Below, one piece after another: positions 1 through 12,600 of a stretch of 64,000 nucleotides of DNA. The DNA is taken from assembly GCA_036429605.1 (NCBI GenBank), contig JAVFKD010000002.1:1860001-1924000 (forward strand). Direction: 5' to 3'. The DNA is from Cladobotryum mycophilum. Lineage: Eukaryota > Ascomycota > Sordariomycetes > Hypocreales > Hypocreaceae. The position numbers and the translations under genes are program-made. Each line of letters opens with the position of its first letter. The stretch's first letter is position 1. The notes under the pieces were generated by a model. The model was given only the letters and a program-made list of their open reading frames with translations, was not told the DNA's origin and did no database searches.

Positions 1-848
1 TTGATCTATATAGGAGAGCTTCAGTGAACTCAACCCTGAGTAGAACACAGATCCATCGATCTTCGCAGAGCCACAAATTATATGGACATTCTGAGCCGCA
101 GCGACTTCTTGAAGAACCTAAATTGATCTTGTTAGCACCCTTTCCTGTTCCTAGGGCATGTGTCTACTCTTACCCAAACGCGCTTGAACCATGACCGCTG
201 AAGTAACGCAATGATCGCCTGCTGGATTCTTTGGTCGCTTTTCGTAGATTGCCCATTGGCCGCTCTATGTATTTCTTCAAGCGCTTGTTCACTATCGGCT
301 TCCGCCTCCCCAAGCCAAACAACCACACGGCTTGCAGAGGCATAGATTTTCGCCATAGTCTGGACTTGATGCCCCCGTTCTTTCAGGTCTTCTTGATTAA
401 TGCAGATTGCATCAACCCATATAAGCCGTTCGAAAAGGCCATGTCGAAGACGTGATAAGGCCGCGTGAAGATTTGCTGTAATGGGCAGATCGTAATTGTC
501 TATAGCTATTGACTGTGTTTTCTCTGAAGAACCCCAGACATATGATAGAGCGTCGTATAGATGATCGTCATCATCTGAGGCCAATAGAGGATAGTCAAAG
601 AGCGTACATTGTATTGGGGCCGTTTTGTCTCGGTGCGGCATCAGTCGAAGCAGGCGGATAGAGTCCTTTGGCAAGGGAGAGTAACGGTAAGATCCACCGG
701 CCTTAATCGCATGAGCCTCCATGCTAGAGGTTGTACTTGCGGCTGAGATCTGAAGTTGTTTCGCAGTCGCTGAAGAATCACCATGGTGTTCTGAGATCAC
801 CGCGTCGGTAGGTGTCATGGCAGTGTCGCGTTGACTCCCAACTTCCAT
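1..848 (-). CDS. HET-domain (heterokaryon incompatibility) protein, 5' part, cut by window edge
   Basis: The N-terminal 264 residues of a HET-domain protein are visible; the gene continues beyond position 1. Exon 1 is 848-174, a 56-nt intron is 173-118 (donor GTAAGA, branch TGCTAAC, acceptor TTTAG), and exon 2 runs from 117 off the edge. Both exons are in phase 0. Family hallmarks are YDALSYVWG (about residues 100-108), LIWVDAICINQ (about 143-153) and, only after splicing, RVWVLQE. The first ~50 residues are low-complexity and precede a typical RLLRLMPHRD entry to the domain. HET proteins trigger programmed cell death in incompatible hyphal fusions and often act downstream of NLR-like proteins; a role here is inferred from the family only. 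The C-terminal region that would distinguish subfamilies is missing. Confidence 0.9.
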
Positions 849-2249
849 TTAGACTGGTTTTTCTTCTTCTTGGAGCTTCTTGCAATGTTTTCCCTGGAAT
901 TTTTCTGGACACACGGATTCGGTCAATAGTGTCGATAACAAAAATCGTAGGTTCTAGTGAAGCTGTTGCGATACTAAGGCAAGTTGACGTTGGGCACGAA
1001 TACCTGGGGGCCTGGGGTGCAGTTGCGGCTGTACGGAGGTCATGGTGATTTCTTCACCGCTGTCAATGAGCCCCCTGCCAATATCTTCGGATAAACTTGC
1101 AAACTGTCGAATCGGCGTAGGTATCAGAAGCTGGGTGGGTATCCAACAGCCTCACAAAGTAGGAATGAGTGCAATGAGTAGAATCATCGGTGTGACGAAG
1201 GGGTAAAGTGGATAGTTGAGGTCAAAAGCCTTGAAGAGCATCCCTTCATCGAGAAATCACGATCAAAACCACCGTTCATGTCGGGGGTAATCCTCCCAAT
1301 TCCTTTCTTCACATCTAGTACATCTACTAGACATAAATTAAATAATTGGTAATAATTGCCAGAAATACTAACGTGTCATCAGTTCACTCCCGTCACTCAT
1401 CAACGGGTCCAGTCTGTGACACTGCGCATTAGTTTAGTTACGGTCCGTCCCTAGTGTAGAACCACTAAACACCTGTCTGTAACCCTTGCGCGCCGAAGAT
1501 GGACATTCTGATTCCAGGTTCATACCGGACTCGTTGACGACTAAGCAATACGATGCGCAGTCCTTGAGCTGGAGCCTATAGGGATAAAAATAAAAGGCCA
1601 CGATTTAGATACACGTTAAATTATTACATGGGATATCCTCTATCTTGTCTGATTTCTTTCACCGCCGAGGCCCCAGATATGCTAGCAGGTAATTTGGTGA
1701 GTCCTCTCAACGAATGAAAGCAATTATCCCACGTTATACCATAGTGAACTACTCTAAAATAAAATAAATAAAGAAACAAAAGAAAAAAGGCATCCACAGA
1801 GCTCATCTCGCATAAGATATAGTAATTTAGGATCAGGGTCAACATAATCGTCGTAGATCCAAAGCTCTCGAGGGCCGATCACGCTCCATAGGCGGCGCTT
1901 CGATATACAATCCAACCTCAGCAATCGCGAGACTCAGTAGCCTACCTACATAGAATCATTATATTGATCCGCTCATCGTGTCGTCCCTAGAACCTTATTG
2001 CGCATTCGTATACATATACAGCAGTATACTAAGTCCCCAGCCACATACGGTCCTCAGCCACATTCAACTTCCCCAACCGCATCACAAACATGGACTGAAC
2101 CTCCCTAGTCACTGTAGGATCCATTCTTACAACAGACAGAGCAGAGGAGATCAAACCCCACGATGTATGCTCGTATGCGCTAATATTTCACCAATATAAA
2201 GTTTTTGTCTTCTTTTCTTTACCCTTACGTGTTAGGAAGTACTGTTGAT
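849..2249. other. intergenic, nothing recognised
   Basis: About 1.4 kb between the start of the HET gene and the 3' end of the orphan gene. Only short, overlapping, low-quality reading frames are present on either strand. It contains AT-rich patches (around 1320-1370 and 1740-1800) but no tRNA, repeat array or conserved protein fragment that I recognise. The part next to 848 should hold the HET promoter. Confidence 0.5.
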
Positions 2250-2987
2250 TCAAAAATGACCCATATTTATTGGCTGCCTCGGATGCAGAATAGCATAATA
2301 CATACGATCCAACGCCTTCTCCAACCCCTGCGTCAAGCGCTCCAATCTCAGCATCCTCAGCATACAATCTCTCATCTCCTGACTGAAGCCATTCCACACC
2401 ACGTGCAGGCTGTCTAGGTACGCCTGCGTCGTGCCCCGGAAGATCTTGGTCAGCGCGAGGAAGAGGCGCCTGCTCTCCTCGTGCATGCCCGACCGGTCGA
2501 GCTCCGCGAACAACAGCTCGAACCAGCCGAACATGTGCTCGAACAAGACATCCGAACAACCCAAGAAGTTGTCGTGGTCCAGCACGTCGCAGATGTCGCA
2601 CACCATGTAGACCCAATCACGCAAGAGCTGTCGCCGGCGCACCACGTCGGCGGCCTCCACCATCTCGAGAGCTTTTTGTTCCTCCTTAAACATGACCAGT
2701 TCCCCCGTGCGGGCGTAGTTCCTGAGGTAGGAGAACAGGCTGCAAAGGCTGTTCTGAAGAGTACCGCGGCCGTATCCGTCAAACTGTTCCGCGAGCGCCT
2801 GCTGCATGTCCAGGGCCCACGCCTGGATGAAGAGGCCTATCCTCGGTATGGTGCTGTTCAGTATGTCGCCATCAATGATAAACAGACGTGGTGTTGCGGC
2901 TGGATCAACGTGAACCCAAATATGGCCCTGTGTCATGACGCTTTTGATGTTGACCCAGTGGGACGAAGGCTTGTGCAGTATTTCCAT
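2250..2987 (-). CDS. hypothetical protein, single exon, 245 aa
   Basis: I do not recognise this family. The first in-frame ATG is at 2987; the frame is open a little further upstream but has no ATG there. The product is 245 residues, mostly alpha-helical and amphipathic, rich in Leu, Met and charged residues, with several Cys (a CDICDVLDHD stretch in the middle) and no signal peptide or clear membrane segment. GC content rises sharply within the frame compared with both flanks, which supports real coding. The helical, Leu-rich C-terminal half resembles a scaffold or repeat domain, but I see no defined repeat period. It could also be the last exon of a longer gene whose upstream exons lie in the degraded tract at 3.1-3.9 kb; no splice link could be established. 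Confidence 0.55.
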   Translation of the reverse strand: MEILHKPSSHWVNIKSVMTQGHIWVHVDPAATPRLFIIDGDILNSTIPRIGLFIQAWALDMQQALAEQFDGYGRGTLQNSLCSLFSYLRNYARTGELVMFKEEQKALEMVEAADVVRRRQLLRDWVYMVCDICDVLDHDNFLGCSDVLFEHMFGWFELLFAELDRSGMHEESRRLFLALTKIFRGTTQAYLDSLHVVWNGFSQEMRDCMLRMLRLERLTQGLEKALDRMYYAILHPRQPINMGHF

Positions 2988-3098
2988 CGATATTAACCCG
3001 ATATCGAATGTTGTTATCAATTTTTTTTGGTTACTCAACGACGTCGGCGTGAAGTGGTGAGATATCTCGGTATGTCTTTTTGTGATCAATATTCCAAA

Positions 3099-3880
3099 CT
3101 ATTGGAAGATCCCGTGTGCCACGCATGGCTTGCCATTGTATGACCATATAGAGAGACACAACGACACCGCGCCAGTATCATCATGCCTCATATAGAGTCC
3201 TATATTTGTTCGTGATCTGTACTTTGTCTTTGTCGAATAAAAAAGTTTCGATGCGTGGCTTGGCAAAAGGAAGCCGGACAAGAGGAAGAGCCGAACTCAC
3301 CCTCCACCCACATATATGGGAATTTCCATCTGGTCTCCATCACACGCCAAATCAAGCTGATGTACCCGAAATATTTGATTATATATTCCAGCGCGGGGGT
3401 CTTCACAATCACCCAACTGGCTACGATGCCCTTCGTCATGGCACCCGACTTCCGTCGGGATGGATCCCGAAACCAGCAGTTCCATCGCCGGCGCCACAGA
3501 TCGTTGGCGATGCATCTCGGTGTAGGAATCTTGGGCAAAGGGTACTAGGTAAGTCAAAAAGGCGTGTCAAAAACAGCATGTCGAGGAACCTGCAAGGGTA
3601 CACCGGGTAGCTCATGGCCGTCAAACAAAGTTTTTTACCCTCTCTCTGGAGGATCAAGCTTGAACAAAAGTATGTTTCTGGAAAACTTTGAAAGCCTTTG
3701 CCAAGGTCCAATGACGGCATAAAGCTCGTTTACCCGGTTGTTGCAGATGGGGGTCTTGACGAGTCATCGTTGACGATTCACGGAGTCCGGAGCTGGAGCA
3801 AAGCTGTAACCGGACTGGATGAAAATCATCAGGGCTATATTGGTGTAACTCTGGGCGATGAGGGTGTGTATTCCCACTAG
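3099..3880 (-). pseudogene. possible multi-exon or degraded gene
   Basis: The minus strand has several short stretches that read like protein in changing frames. One is hydrophobic, around 3860-3770 (includes IALMIFIQSGY). Another is long, around 3540-3295 (includes LEYIIKYFGYISLIWR), and ends at a good GTGAGT donor. A last piece follows a TATAG acceptor and stops at 3099. Candidate introns can be drawn (for example a GTAAAA donor near 3642 with a TTGCAG acceptor near 3594), but no single set of exons gives a convincing start-to-stop frame and I do not recognise the family. It may be a small membrane-protein gene broken by indels, or chance. Confidence is low. Confidence 0.22.
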
Positions 3881-4764
3881 GTACGGTGGTGGTTGCTTTC
3901 AGCTCAAAGGGGGGGTCTGAGCTATGAGATGGTGTGGTGTGTGTGTGTTGTAGCGTGGTGTGCTGTGGTGTGTGTGTGTGTGTGTGTGGATGCTGGATGC
4001 TGGACGCTGGAGCTGCTTTCTGATCCCAAGCAAATTTGGTCGAAATATTAATTAATTCTTTTTTCGTATCGCAGACATCGCCACTATCGAAGCCACGTCA
4101 ACGTTAGGATCGCAGCCCCAAAAGAAGCTGTTGCTATGTCATAATTGGTAATTGACAATTGGGGATTCCCTTGCTCCCCCAACCCTTCCCCGGATGCTTC
4201 TTCCAGGCTGCCTGCCTAGAAGGAACATTTGGGATTCAACGGCGCTGGAGATCGTTCACGATAGCATGGAATTTGGAAGCAATTTGGGAGCAGCTAGAAG
4301 AGAAGAGAGCATCCGAGCGCTCTCAAGCTTCAACAAGGGTTCAGAATGCCAAGTTTGATCAGCTCGCTCCCGATTAGCTGGTAGATCGCATTGCTAGGCA
4401 GATGGGCTGTGCCCAGCTTAATTCGACTACCTAAATTATTAAGCCAGGGCAGAGCTCCAGGGTTGTCGCGTCGTTGTGGCCAGCTGTTTGTTAGTGGTGA
4501 AGCCAGGTAGGCGTTTACAAATGCTGAAACCTGTCTGCCTGGAGTAAATGAGTCTGCCTAGAGAATGCCTCATGGTGGTTGATGTATATAAAGACTATTC
4601 GTCAACGGTTTTAGAATTCAATTCTCTTTATCTCAATAATTTTAAAGGTCGAAAACTCCATTGTTATTCATCACAAAACTCAATTGAACAGTTGCCGAAA
4701 GGTCAATCTGTGATTCCCCCTTTCGTAACACAGTGCATGAATCATTGCCACCACCACCACCAAC
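3881..4764. other. intergenic with TG-rich microsatellite; promoter side of the DUF4139 gene
   Basis: Non-coding stretch upstream of the gene starting at 4765. It holds TG-rich dinucleotide tracts at about 3931-3948 and 3967-3988, followed by three copies of a TGGATGC-like unit to about 4010. A CCACCACCACCACCAAC run lies directly before the ATG. No conserved protein fragment was seen. Confidence 0.5.
3931..4010. repeat. TG microsatellite and short TGGATGC repeat
   Basis: Two (TG)n-type tracts separated by an imperfect spacer, then a short tandem of TGGATGC/TGGACGC units. This is simple-sequence DNA in an intergenic region, with no sign of coding use. Confidence 0.8.
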
Positions 4765-7167
4765 ATGGACATCATTCACAAGACTGAATACAAGGTCCGC
4801 GACCTCAACACTCTCTCTGTAACTCTTTTCCCTACCAGAGCCCAAATCTCAAGAGAAATCAAGAGCGTTGAACTGAAAGTAAGTTGCCACTGAATACCGA
4901 GTGTTTGCTATTAGCCGACTAACACTTCCCAGCGAGGCACGAATGAAATCACAATCATCGGCCTCAGTCCCACCGTCGACGAGGACTCCATCAAAGTCGA
5001 AGGCAGCGGCTCCGCCACCATCACGGACATTCACGTAGAGCTCCTCCCCAACCGCGAGCTCTTCGAGGAAGTCTACCCAGACTCGGACGAGGATGAGCAG
5101 TCCGATGGCGAGGACTCCGACTCCGACTCCGACTCGGAAGATGCCAACATCCTGAAAGCTGCCAAGGATAACGTCACGGACCTCAAGGATGCCCTATCCC
5201 TCGCCGAGGAGGACATCGCCAGTGCCCTCAAGCGCCTCCAGATCCTCGACGACTACGGCAAGATGCTCGATCGCAAGCGCAACATCGTCATCGAGAGCAG
5301 CCTGGACACGTACAAGGAGCAGCGCGCAAGTGCCTTTGAGGACCACATCACCGGTACCAAGAAACAGCGCGAGCTCAAGGAGCAAATCGAAAAAGCCGCC
5401 CGGAAGGTCGTCAGGCTTCAAAAGCAAGAGGAGAAGAAGAAAATCAAGGCCAACAAGGAAAAGGAGAAAGTAAGGAAGGAAAAGGCTAAAAAGACGGAGA
5501 TGAAGAACAGGCGCAAGGAGGAAGTGAGAAAGGAAAAGAAGAGGATTCGCGATGAAAAGGAGAAATTCTGGCTGCAGTCTTGCTATACCGTCAAGATTAC
5601 GCTGGAGGCGGCGGCGTTTACGCCCATGTCCTCTCGAAGAGCCTCCATCGCTAGCGATGTCGACATCTCCAAGATTTCAGTCACCGAGATTGAGGAAAAG
5701 GACGACACCACAATCCAGTGCGATCTGGTGGTCTCCTACGTCACAACCTCGGCATACTGGTCGCCAAGCTACGACCTCCAGCTCTCCACCACAAACGCGA
5801 CGGCGTCTCTGTACTTTGACGCCATGCTCAAGAACTTTACATCAGAGACCTGGTCCAACTGCAAGGTCACCCTGTCCACCTCACAAACCACCTTCTCGGG
5901 TCTAGATGATGCCATCCCCACGCTCGTCCCATGGCACATCAAGCTCGCCAACAGACACAACGGCATCTACGAAAACAACATTCTTCGCAGCAGGGAAGAA
6001 GAGCAGTTCGTGTTGGCCAACCAAAACTGGCAAAAGGGCAACGCCGTCCGTCCATGGGCTCAAATGTTCCCCCAACAGCAGCAGCAGCAGCAGAAGATGG
6101 CGAGCCACCCATTCAAGTCAAGTTTCCCCGCAAGCCATGCTGCTCCTCCACCACCACGACCCATGCAGGCGATGCAAGCGCAGCCGCTGCAGAACGCATA
6201 CGCATACGCACCCGGGGCCAGCGCCGGCGGTGGTCTCTTCGGATCTGCTGCTCCCTCGGCTGCCGTTAACCTGTCTGCTGGCGGTCCCCCGAGAGGCTCA
6301 TTCGGCGCCATACGCAGTGCCTTTGGCTCTGCCCCTCCTCCACCACCACCAGCAGCAGCAGCAGTACCAGCACCGATCCTCGAGGCTACAGAGGCCCTAG
6401 TAGATTATGAAGAAGACCACGAACAACCCGATCTCGACTTCCAAGAATCCCTCATGGAAGAAACCGGTCTTACCACAACCTACGACCTCCCTGGCCTCAA
6501 GACCCTGATCCCCAAATCCGCCGGTTCCAAGCAACGCGTCGCGCGAGTCAACTTCTCCAGCGTGCTCTTCAGCCACACCATCGTAGCCAAGTACAAGGCC
6601 GTCGCCTACCTCAAGGCCAAGCTCAAGAACACTGGCAAGTTGACCCTCCTCAAGGGCCCCGCCGGACTGACCCTCGACGGCACCTTCATGGGCAAGACGT
6701 CCCTCCCACGCTGCAGCGCTGGCGAGACGTTCAGCCTCAGCCTGGGCGTCGATCCCGCCATCAAGGTCTCCTACCCCAAGCCAGATGTCAGACGAGCAAC
6801 TTCGGGCATATTTAGCAAGGAGAATAGCTCCGTGTACGTGCGCACCATCACGCTGCACAACACCCGCGCTGCCGCCGGCCGAGCTGTCTCGATGCTGGTC
6901 CTTGACCAGATCCCTGTATCCGAAGACGAGCGTCTGCGTGTAGAATTAGTCGACCCCCGCGGTATGTCCATTGACGGCAATGGTGTCTCATCTGGTGCTC
7001 CAGGTCGGGATACCAAGCAAGATAATGATTGGGGCAAGGCGACTGCCAACCTGAAGAAGAACGGCCAGGTGAGCTGGGATGTAAGCCTGAACGCGGGCAA
7101 GGCAGTCAAACTGTCATTGGAATACGCTGTAGCCGTACCGGGCGGCGAGTTTACTCTTCAATGCTGA
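4765..7167 (+). CDS. DUF4140/DUF4139 protein (mucoidy-inhibitor-A-like)
   Basis: Two exons: 4765-4878 and 4933-7167, with a 54-nt intron (GTAAGT donor, CCGACTAAC branch region, CCCAG acceptor), phase 0. The product is 782 residues. The N-terminus (about 1-115) matches the DUF4140 head, starting MDIIHKTEYKVRDLNTLSV, followed by an acidic DSDSDSDSED tract. Residues about 150-260 form a long Glu/Lys-rich coiled coil (KEKEKVRKEK-type repeats). The DUF4139 body begins around YWSPSYDLQLST, is interrupted by Gln-, Pro- and Ala-rich low-complexity inserts (a QQQQQQQQ run, PPPPPPAAAA), and ends with a well-conserved beta-rich C-terminus. The start ATG follows a CCACCAACATGG context. The function of the fungal family is not established; the bacterial mucoidy-inhibitor name is by homology only. 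The gene converges on the next one with 45 bp between stops. Confidence 0.92.
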
Positions 7168-7212
7168 AGTAAAATGATGTGTTCATTATATAGTTCATGT
7201 AAGATAGAATGA

Positions 7213-9637
7213 TCAATAGTACGGCGCCGCCTTTTGCAGTGGCAGAACTGTGTTCTTAAATCCAAACCCAACTCTCCTCAACTTGACCCCTCCGGGTCCT
7301 TCTTTATCACTGTCCAGAAGCAAGCCAAACTTTAGCTCTGCTTTCTGCACATCTTCAGCCAAAGGTTTGGCGCCCATCGAATGCCCCATTGCCAATTTAT
7401 CAAGGCTCTGGTTTCTCGTTGTCAACATAATCACTGAGAAGGAGCTGTCGTAGCTAACCCCGTTCTTGACGTAGGCAATGCATCCGATTAGTACCCCGAT
7501 GAACGAGGCAACAAAGGTGGCAGCGTAGGTGATGAGCAGATTCCGTCTATTGTATGAGTAAACGTTAACAGCAAAGGTGGTGTTGACCATGGCCTCGGTT
7601 CCATTCTCAGACCTATAGAACATTAGACATCTATATCGCTCCATAATAGGGAAATTCACTTCTCACAAGACTTTATCGGCACTGAACAAGCTTAGGGTCA
7701 CGTTGCGCGAAAGCTCCTCGACAAGTTCCCCAACGGATTTATTCCGCGCAAGGGCCTTAATGTCTGGGGGTAGCACCAATGTCGAGAGGCGAGATGAGGG
7801 TGCCTCATACGGGCCTGGGCTAGCCTTTAAACCACTGAATACCGCCGTTTCTGCCATCCGTGTCTTATACGACATGATTCCAGTGCGGTAACCGCGCATG
7901 ACGCCGCTCAGTAGATTAGCGATGGCGTTTGCAATGGCGAAGTAACTGCCATACAGGTCATCCTCGGTCCATCTAAAGTTGTATTCTGGTTTAATCCGTT
8001 GCGCCCCCTCTGATGCTGAGTAGTAGAAGTGGACGTTATATTCCGTATCCGTTAGCACGCAGTCGTATGTCACGTTCTGCGCCCAAATCCAGAGCCGCCC
8101 GTGGTTAAATATGTTTTCACGCGTGACTAATGTTAGACTCTCTAGACTAACACTGCCATTTTGCGGAGCTGTTATCCCTTCACAGGACGGAAAACCATTA
8201 CTTTCCATGCTGGGGAGGCTCGATACCCCCTAAAAGGCGGGATAAGACAAGTCACCGCAAACGCCAAAAAATCGAGCCAACCATCCAGAAGGGGTTTCTC
8301 CTCTGCTTCGGCTTCGGCAAGATGATACAGAAACGAGATCGGTGGTGGGAATGCCAACCAGGCCGTCTTTGAAGTAAAGTCAGGATCTGTCTTGGGTGAG
8401 GTCGCAATAAACCAGGTGGCGTTCATGGTTATCAAGATTGCCTCTTTTATCAGGGCAGACGGCTCCTGACAACGAAAGGAAGGGCCATGGAACGTCACAT
8501 TGTAGTTTGAACCAGCTATTGCTCTATCCATAGGCAGCACCTGTAGAGACGAAGCAGTTGATGCGACTAATCGAGCCATGTACGGAGTGATTCCATTGTC
8601 TGATAATGTACTTTCAATTTCTCCCACATCAGAGTCGAATAGCGGGTCGATGTGGGAAAAGTTGACCGAGGGAACAAGACCAATTCTCGTGCTTGAGTGA
8701 GTCGACGGCGTCACTGTGAGTGTCGCCGGTGTAATAAGTGCCGACAGCGGTATCAACCTACAGGTCCACACTCGAATCAGTCTTCCAGAATCGAAAATTA
8801 AGCTGATAGAAGGAAGAAGGAAGGAAGGAAATCGTGGATCTATGTGCAACAGGGGGTATAAGTCACTCACCAAACCAAGAGAGCCAAAATTGCCCCCACC
8901 TTGGCCTTCCTCAGGAATTCCCCATTGAAAAAACTGACAAGGCTGCCGGCTGCTGCAAACATGGCATCCAGGCCGTTGATAGTGATGGCCTTGTTTCGGG
9001 TTGTCAGCCAGAGGTGCTGCTGGAAAGCGATAACCACAGCCTGTGCAAACATGGCCTTGACCAGGAACGCAAATCCCGTCCCGAAGCGTATCTTCCACTC
9101 CTGCCCGTCCCGCACGGCTTCCAGATCCCACTTGGATGTTGTATTCACAACCACCGTGCCGTGGAGGCTAGAATAGTAAACGTCATGCCCGATGGCGGAG
9201 GCTGTTGCGCCTACGAAAAACATAACCATGATCGCCGGAGACCTCCAATGAACGCCCCAGCGCCCGGGCGATTGTGTTTCGGTTTCAACTGGGACAGGGC
9301 TGTAGTGCTGATGTTTTGAGCTCTGATCTGAAGCTTTGTTTGCCGTTGGAGGATGAAATGAACAATCATCGTCTTGATCGTCGACAGAATCTCCAGACAG
9401 GCCCACGAGGGGTCTGGCTGATGCAGCCAGGATGTCATTTCGAGACGGGTTTAGAAGATGGGTAACAAGCTTAGTGTCTTTGGTAATTCCATTGCGATGA
9501 GATCTTTTATAAGACTTTTCGTGATTCCTGCCGTCCTTGTGAGGATTCAAGACCCTCCATTCTAGGCTCCCTCTCTGGCGGGCATATTCCCTGGGTGGGC
9601 CACGGCGTGAAACACCATTGGATGTAATCACTGCCAA
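7213..9637 (-). CDS. fungal multi-pass membrane protein (family often named formylmethionine deformylase-like), one frame break
   Basis: Three exons: 9637-8871, 8757-7667 and 7612-7213. Intron 1 (8870-8758, GTGAGT/TGTAG) rejoins LALLVW to LIPLSALITP; intron 2 is 54 nt (7666-7613, GTGAGA, CTAAT branch, TATAG) and removes an in-frame TGA. Within exon 2 the frame breaks at a run of five G on the coding strand (8226-8230); one more G would give continuous reading from FAVTCLIPPFRG into VSSLPSMESNG. About 750 residues are expected. Visible are a disordered basic N-terminus, hydrophobic segments near PAIMVMFFVGATASAIGH and FAFLVKAMFAQAVVIAF, a large Cys- and Asn-glycosylation-rich loop, and a last membrane segment (LITYAATFVASFIGVLIGCIAY). 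Despite the database nickname no deformylase motif is present; it looks like an integral membrane protein of unknown role. An alternative to the missing base is a 119-nt intron with a weak GTATCA donor (8328-8210). Confidence 0.8.
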
Positions 9638-12600
9638 CTACCCCTCGTGATAGAGTGTAAAATGCAATCAGGTGGATCTTTCCATGACATTCCTAGAACA
9701 GGTAACGCCGACAAGAGCTGAAACACTCATCATGCCCAACCGCATGCTTCTCATGCAACCCTTTATTGCGGCCTAGACTACCCTATCACCACCTTTTCTT
9801 CTAGATATTTCGATAATGTGATCCTAACAAAGTAGCATAGTATATGTATTGGTTTGGGCGGCTGTTGGTTCCCTACTCCCTTTCAGGCTCAAACTTGAAG
9901 TTCAGTTATTGGTGCATACTAAATCCCAATCCATCACTGGACATATTCAGTCTTTTCTTCTTCCCTTTAGAAATGACTTCCAGCCTGCTTTCCTGTCGTC
10001 ACGTGAATGCCATGGGCTTCAGAGCAACCCTCGTCGAGTTTGCTTGGCAAGCGGGGTACAAAATCACCGTTGGCGGACGCAAACCATGAATAAATATGGT
10101 TAAACATGGAGGAGAGCAGAAATAAAAAGAATATGAACAGAAAAAAAGACGACAAGAGAAATGCTCAGGACGCATACACCCATGTCTTCCACCTACCTGG
10201 CAGCGATGTAATTTTCTCCGACTTGCCCGAGTCAAGTTCATTCATCGAAACCAGCAAACGCGTGCAGTACAAGACTGCCATAATAAAGGAAGAGGTGCCA
10301 AATGTTGTGATAGATAAGTTTGACTGTTCCGAGGGTTTCATAAAACGTAGTAGGAAAGCGTAGTAAGTTGAAGTCTTATGCCTTCATCCTTTTAATAGAT
10401 ATGGCCTCATGTTCAAAAATATGCACTGGGTTGACATAGTGCCGGGTAAATGTTAGGGACTAGACCTTAAACTTCAATGGTGTGAAATACACCATGGTTT
10501 CTGGGTCATGTCGTAACAGACCGAATCCCCCGAAAAGACCGAGCCGGCGCTTATGGGAGATGGGAGATAATACGGAGAGGGGGAGCAAGGAGCGATGATT
10601 AAACAAATAGAAAGGGGCTGCCGGTTCCTCACTCCGGCAGAGGCCGGAAATGACGGAGCTCGAGGACTGCAGGTGTAAACTTTAGGTAATCGCGGCTTTG
10701 GATCTGAGATCTGGGCATCAATGACGGGCTTGACACGTCGCGGCCCGAATCGCTCTGGTCGTATTCTGTCACGCACCAAAAGACGTCTCTTTCTCGCACG
10801 ACACGTCGATGATGTCTCGGATGGTATTGGACGAGAAACGCGGGCGTGCGCACTAGACTACTATATCACAGTGATGGCGCTTCCTATTGGTGACCTGATG
10901 TGGGACTACTTTTGAGCCAGCTTGTTGGGAATGATCTGACGCAAGGAGAGGTGGTGCGAGGGTCGAATCATTTCGTGAGTCGCGGAAGCTGATGACAGGG
11001 AGGGCGTCGAGCCACTCGGCTCTGGAATTTGTACGGAGTACGGACGGACGTGACAATCCTTCGCCGTACTTGTACCTGAAGAGCGCTGTGGCAAAGCACT
11101 TTCGCTTGCTTGCATCGACACCGCTCCGTGGTGGTTGTGAACCCATGAACCAGTTCCGAAACAATGCAGCGGTCGGTTCGTCTTCGGCCAACAACATCGG
11201 CAACTTTTTCTCGCTCTTCGTCCCACTTCTAAGACGCAATCAGACATTTCCCGGGCATCTGGGGACCAAGACGGGGGGTCTGGGTCTTTGGGCCAGCCAA
11301 AATGAAACCCCAGAGTTCCGAGAAATGTCACCCCACGACTCGCCATGTGGAGCCTCCGTATGCTCCGGGTTGCCCATTTTCTCGGTTCCGAGTTATGACC
11401 AGCCACAAGGAGGTCCTTTTGGGTCCTTTTGGGGGTCGAGTCAGGATACGCCGTGCATACCTTGTAAACTCTAGATCTGTTTCAGCGGCATTTGAAGCGA
11501 TGTCTAGCTGTATGCTGTATCCCAAATTTAAGTATTGCATTGCATTGCAGTGTCACCGTTTCTCGATGTCTGGATTGAAGCTCTTGTGGCCCCTGCCCCG
11601 TTTTGTCGATTCTTAGGGCTGGAAGAGCCTCTGTACCGGTAACGAATTGGCAATTCTTTCTTTACTGGGCCAATGCTTTTCGCCCGTTGAGAGTTTCAGC
11701 GTGCGGAGCAGAGAGCGAGTCGTCACCGTTTTTTTGGCGGGTGAGATGCGGGCTCAGCGAATCTGATCAGTGCGGGCGCGCTGCGTGGGCATCCATTCCT
11801 GGGGCTGGATTGACAGCGACAGCGACAGTGGCAGGTCAGAGACAATCAAACATGCAGCATGCAGGATCGAAACATTGCGAGATGATGTCAAATCGTGTTC
11901 TAGTACAAGTATGTGCGTCTTTCTCAGCGTGAAGGAAGTGACGTACCCTGTCTTGCCTTGGTGCCTCCCTTCCTTCCGTGTCTCTCTACGGAGCACTTAT
12001 GCCACTGTCTGTTCTTGGCGAGCCTGTGACCCATGGATGGATGGATGGGTGGATGGGTGGGATTTGAATTCCGTCTCCTCCAATGCTAGCCCAGGATCAC
12101 GTCTTCTTCCCTTGTCTTGTTTGACCCTGCTAGGCTGTCATATTCCACTGAATCTGTCTCCTCTATTTGCTTTTCCACCAGATACTAGTCAGATTTTGGA
12201 CGGACAAGCAGCCGGAAGTCAAGGGATAGACACCCGTCGGTAAGTTCTTGTATGTGCCCTGCCTCTGCGACCTTGCCTACCAGCACCTCTGCATGAACAC
12301 TCTTGTTGCAGCGGGCTCTAGTTGGCAAATTGGCACATTATCGCGGTACCTGCTTAGCGGACGTTACAGTGCATTACACGGACCTGTCAGTGGGTTGGTC
12401 AGTGAGTTCTCGAAGGCGGCCCTGCATGCACTTGCAATTGGTAAAGGCCAAGAGAACCAGTGTCAAGAATCAACCAAACCGTCTTCATCTCAGTCCCGTT
12501 CAGCCGCCTTCAAGGTTGATCGTGTTGCAGATATACTTTCGGGCCAGGGTAAGCTTCTGAGAGACTCCCGGCCCCACTTGCAGATGCAGCACACTTTTAC

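Noticed and set aside
3931..4010. Telomere-like or CRISPR-like array
   Set aside because: It is a TG microsatellite and a 7-nt unit without spacers; no telomere TTAGGG units or repeat-spacer pattern.
10106..10363. 85-residue plus-strand frame (MEESRNKKNMNRKK...)
   Set aside because: The start is in A-rich DNA and there is no recognised family; it could be a small gene but nothing beyond its length supports it.
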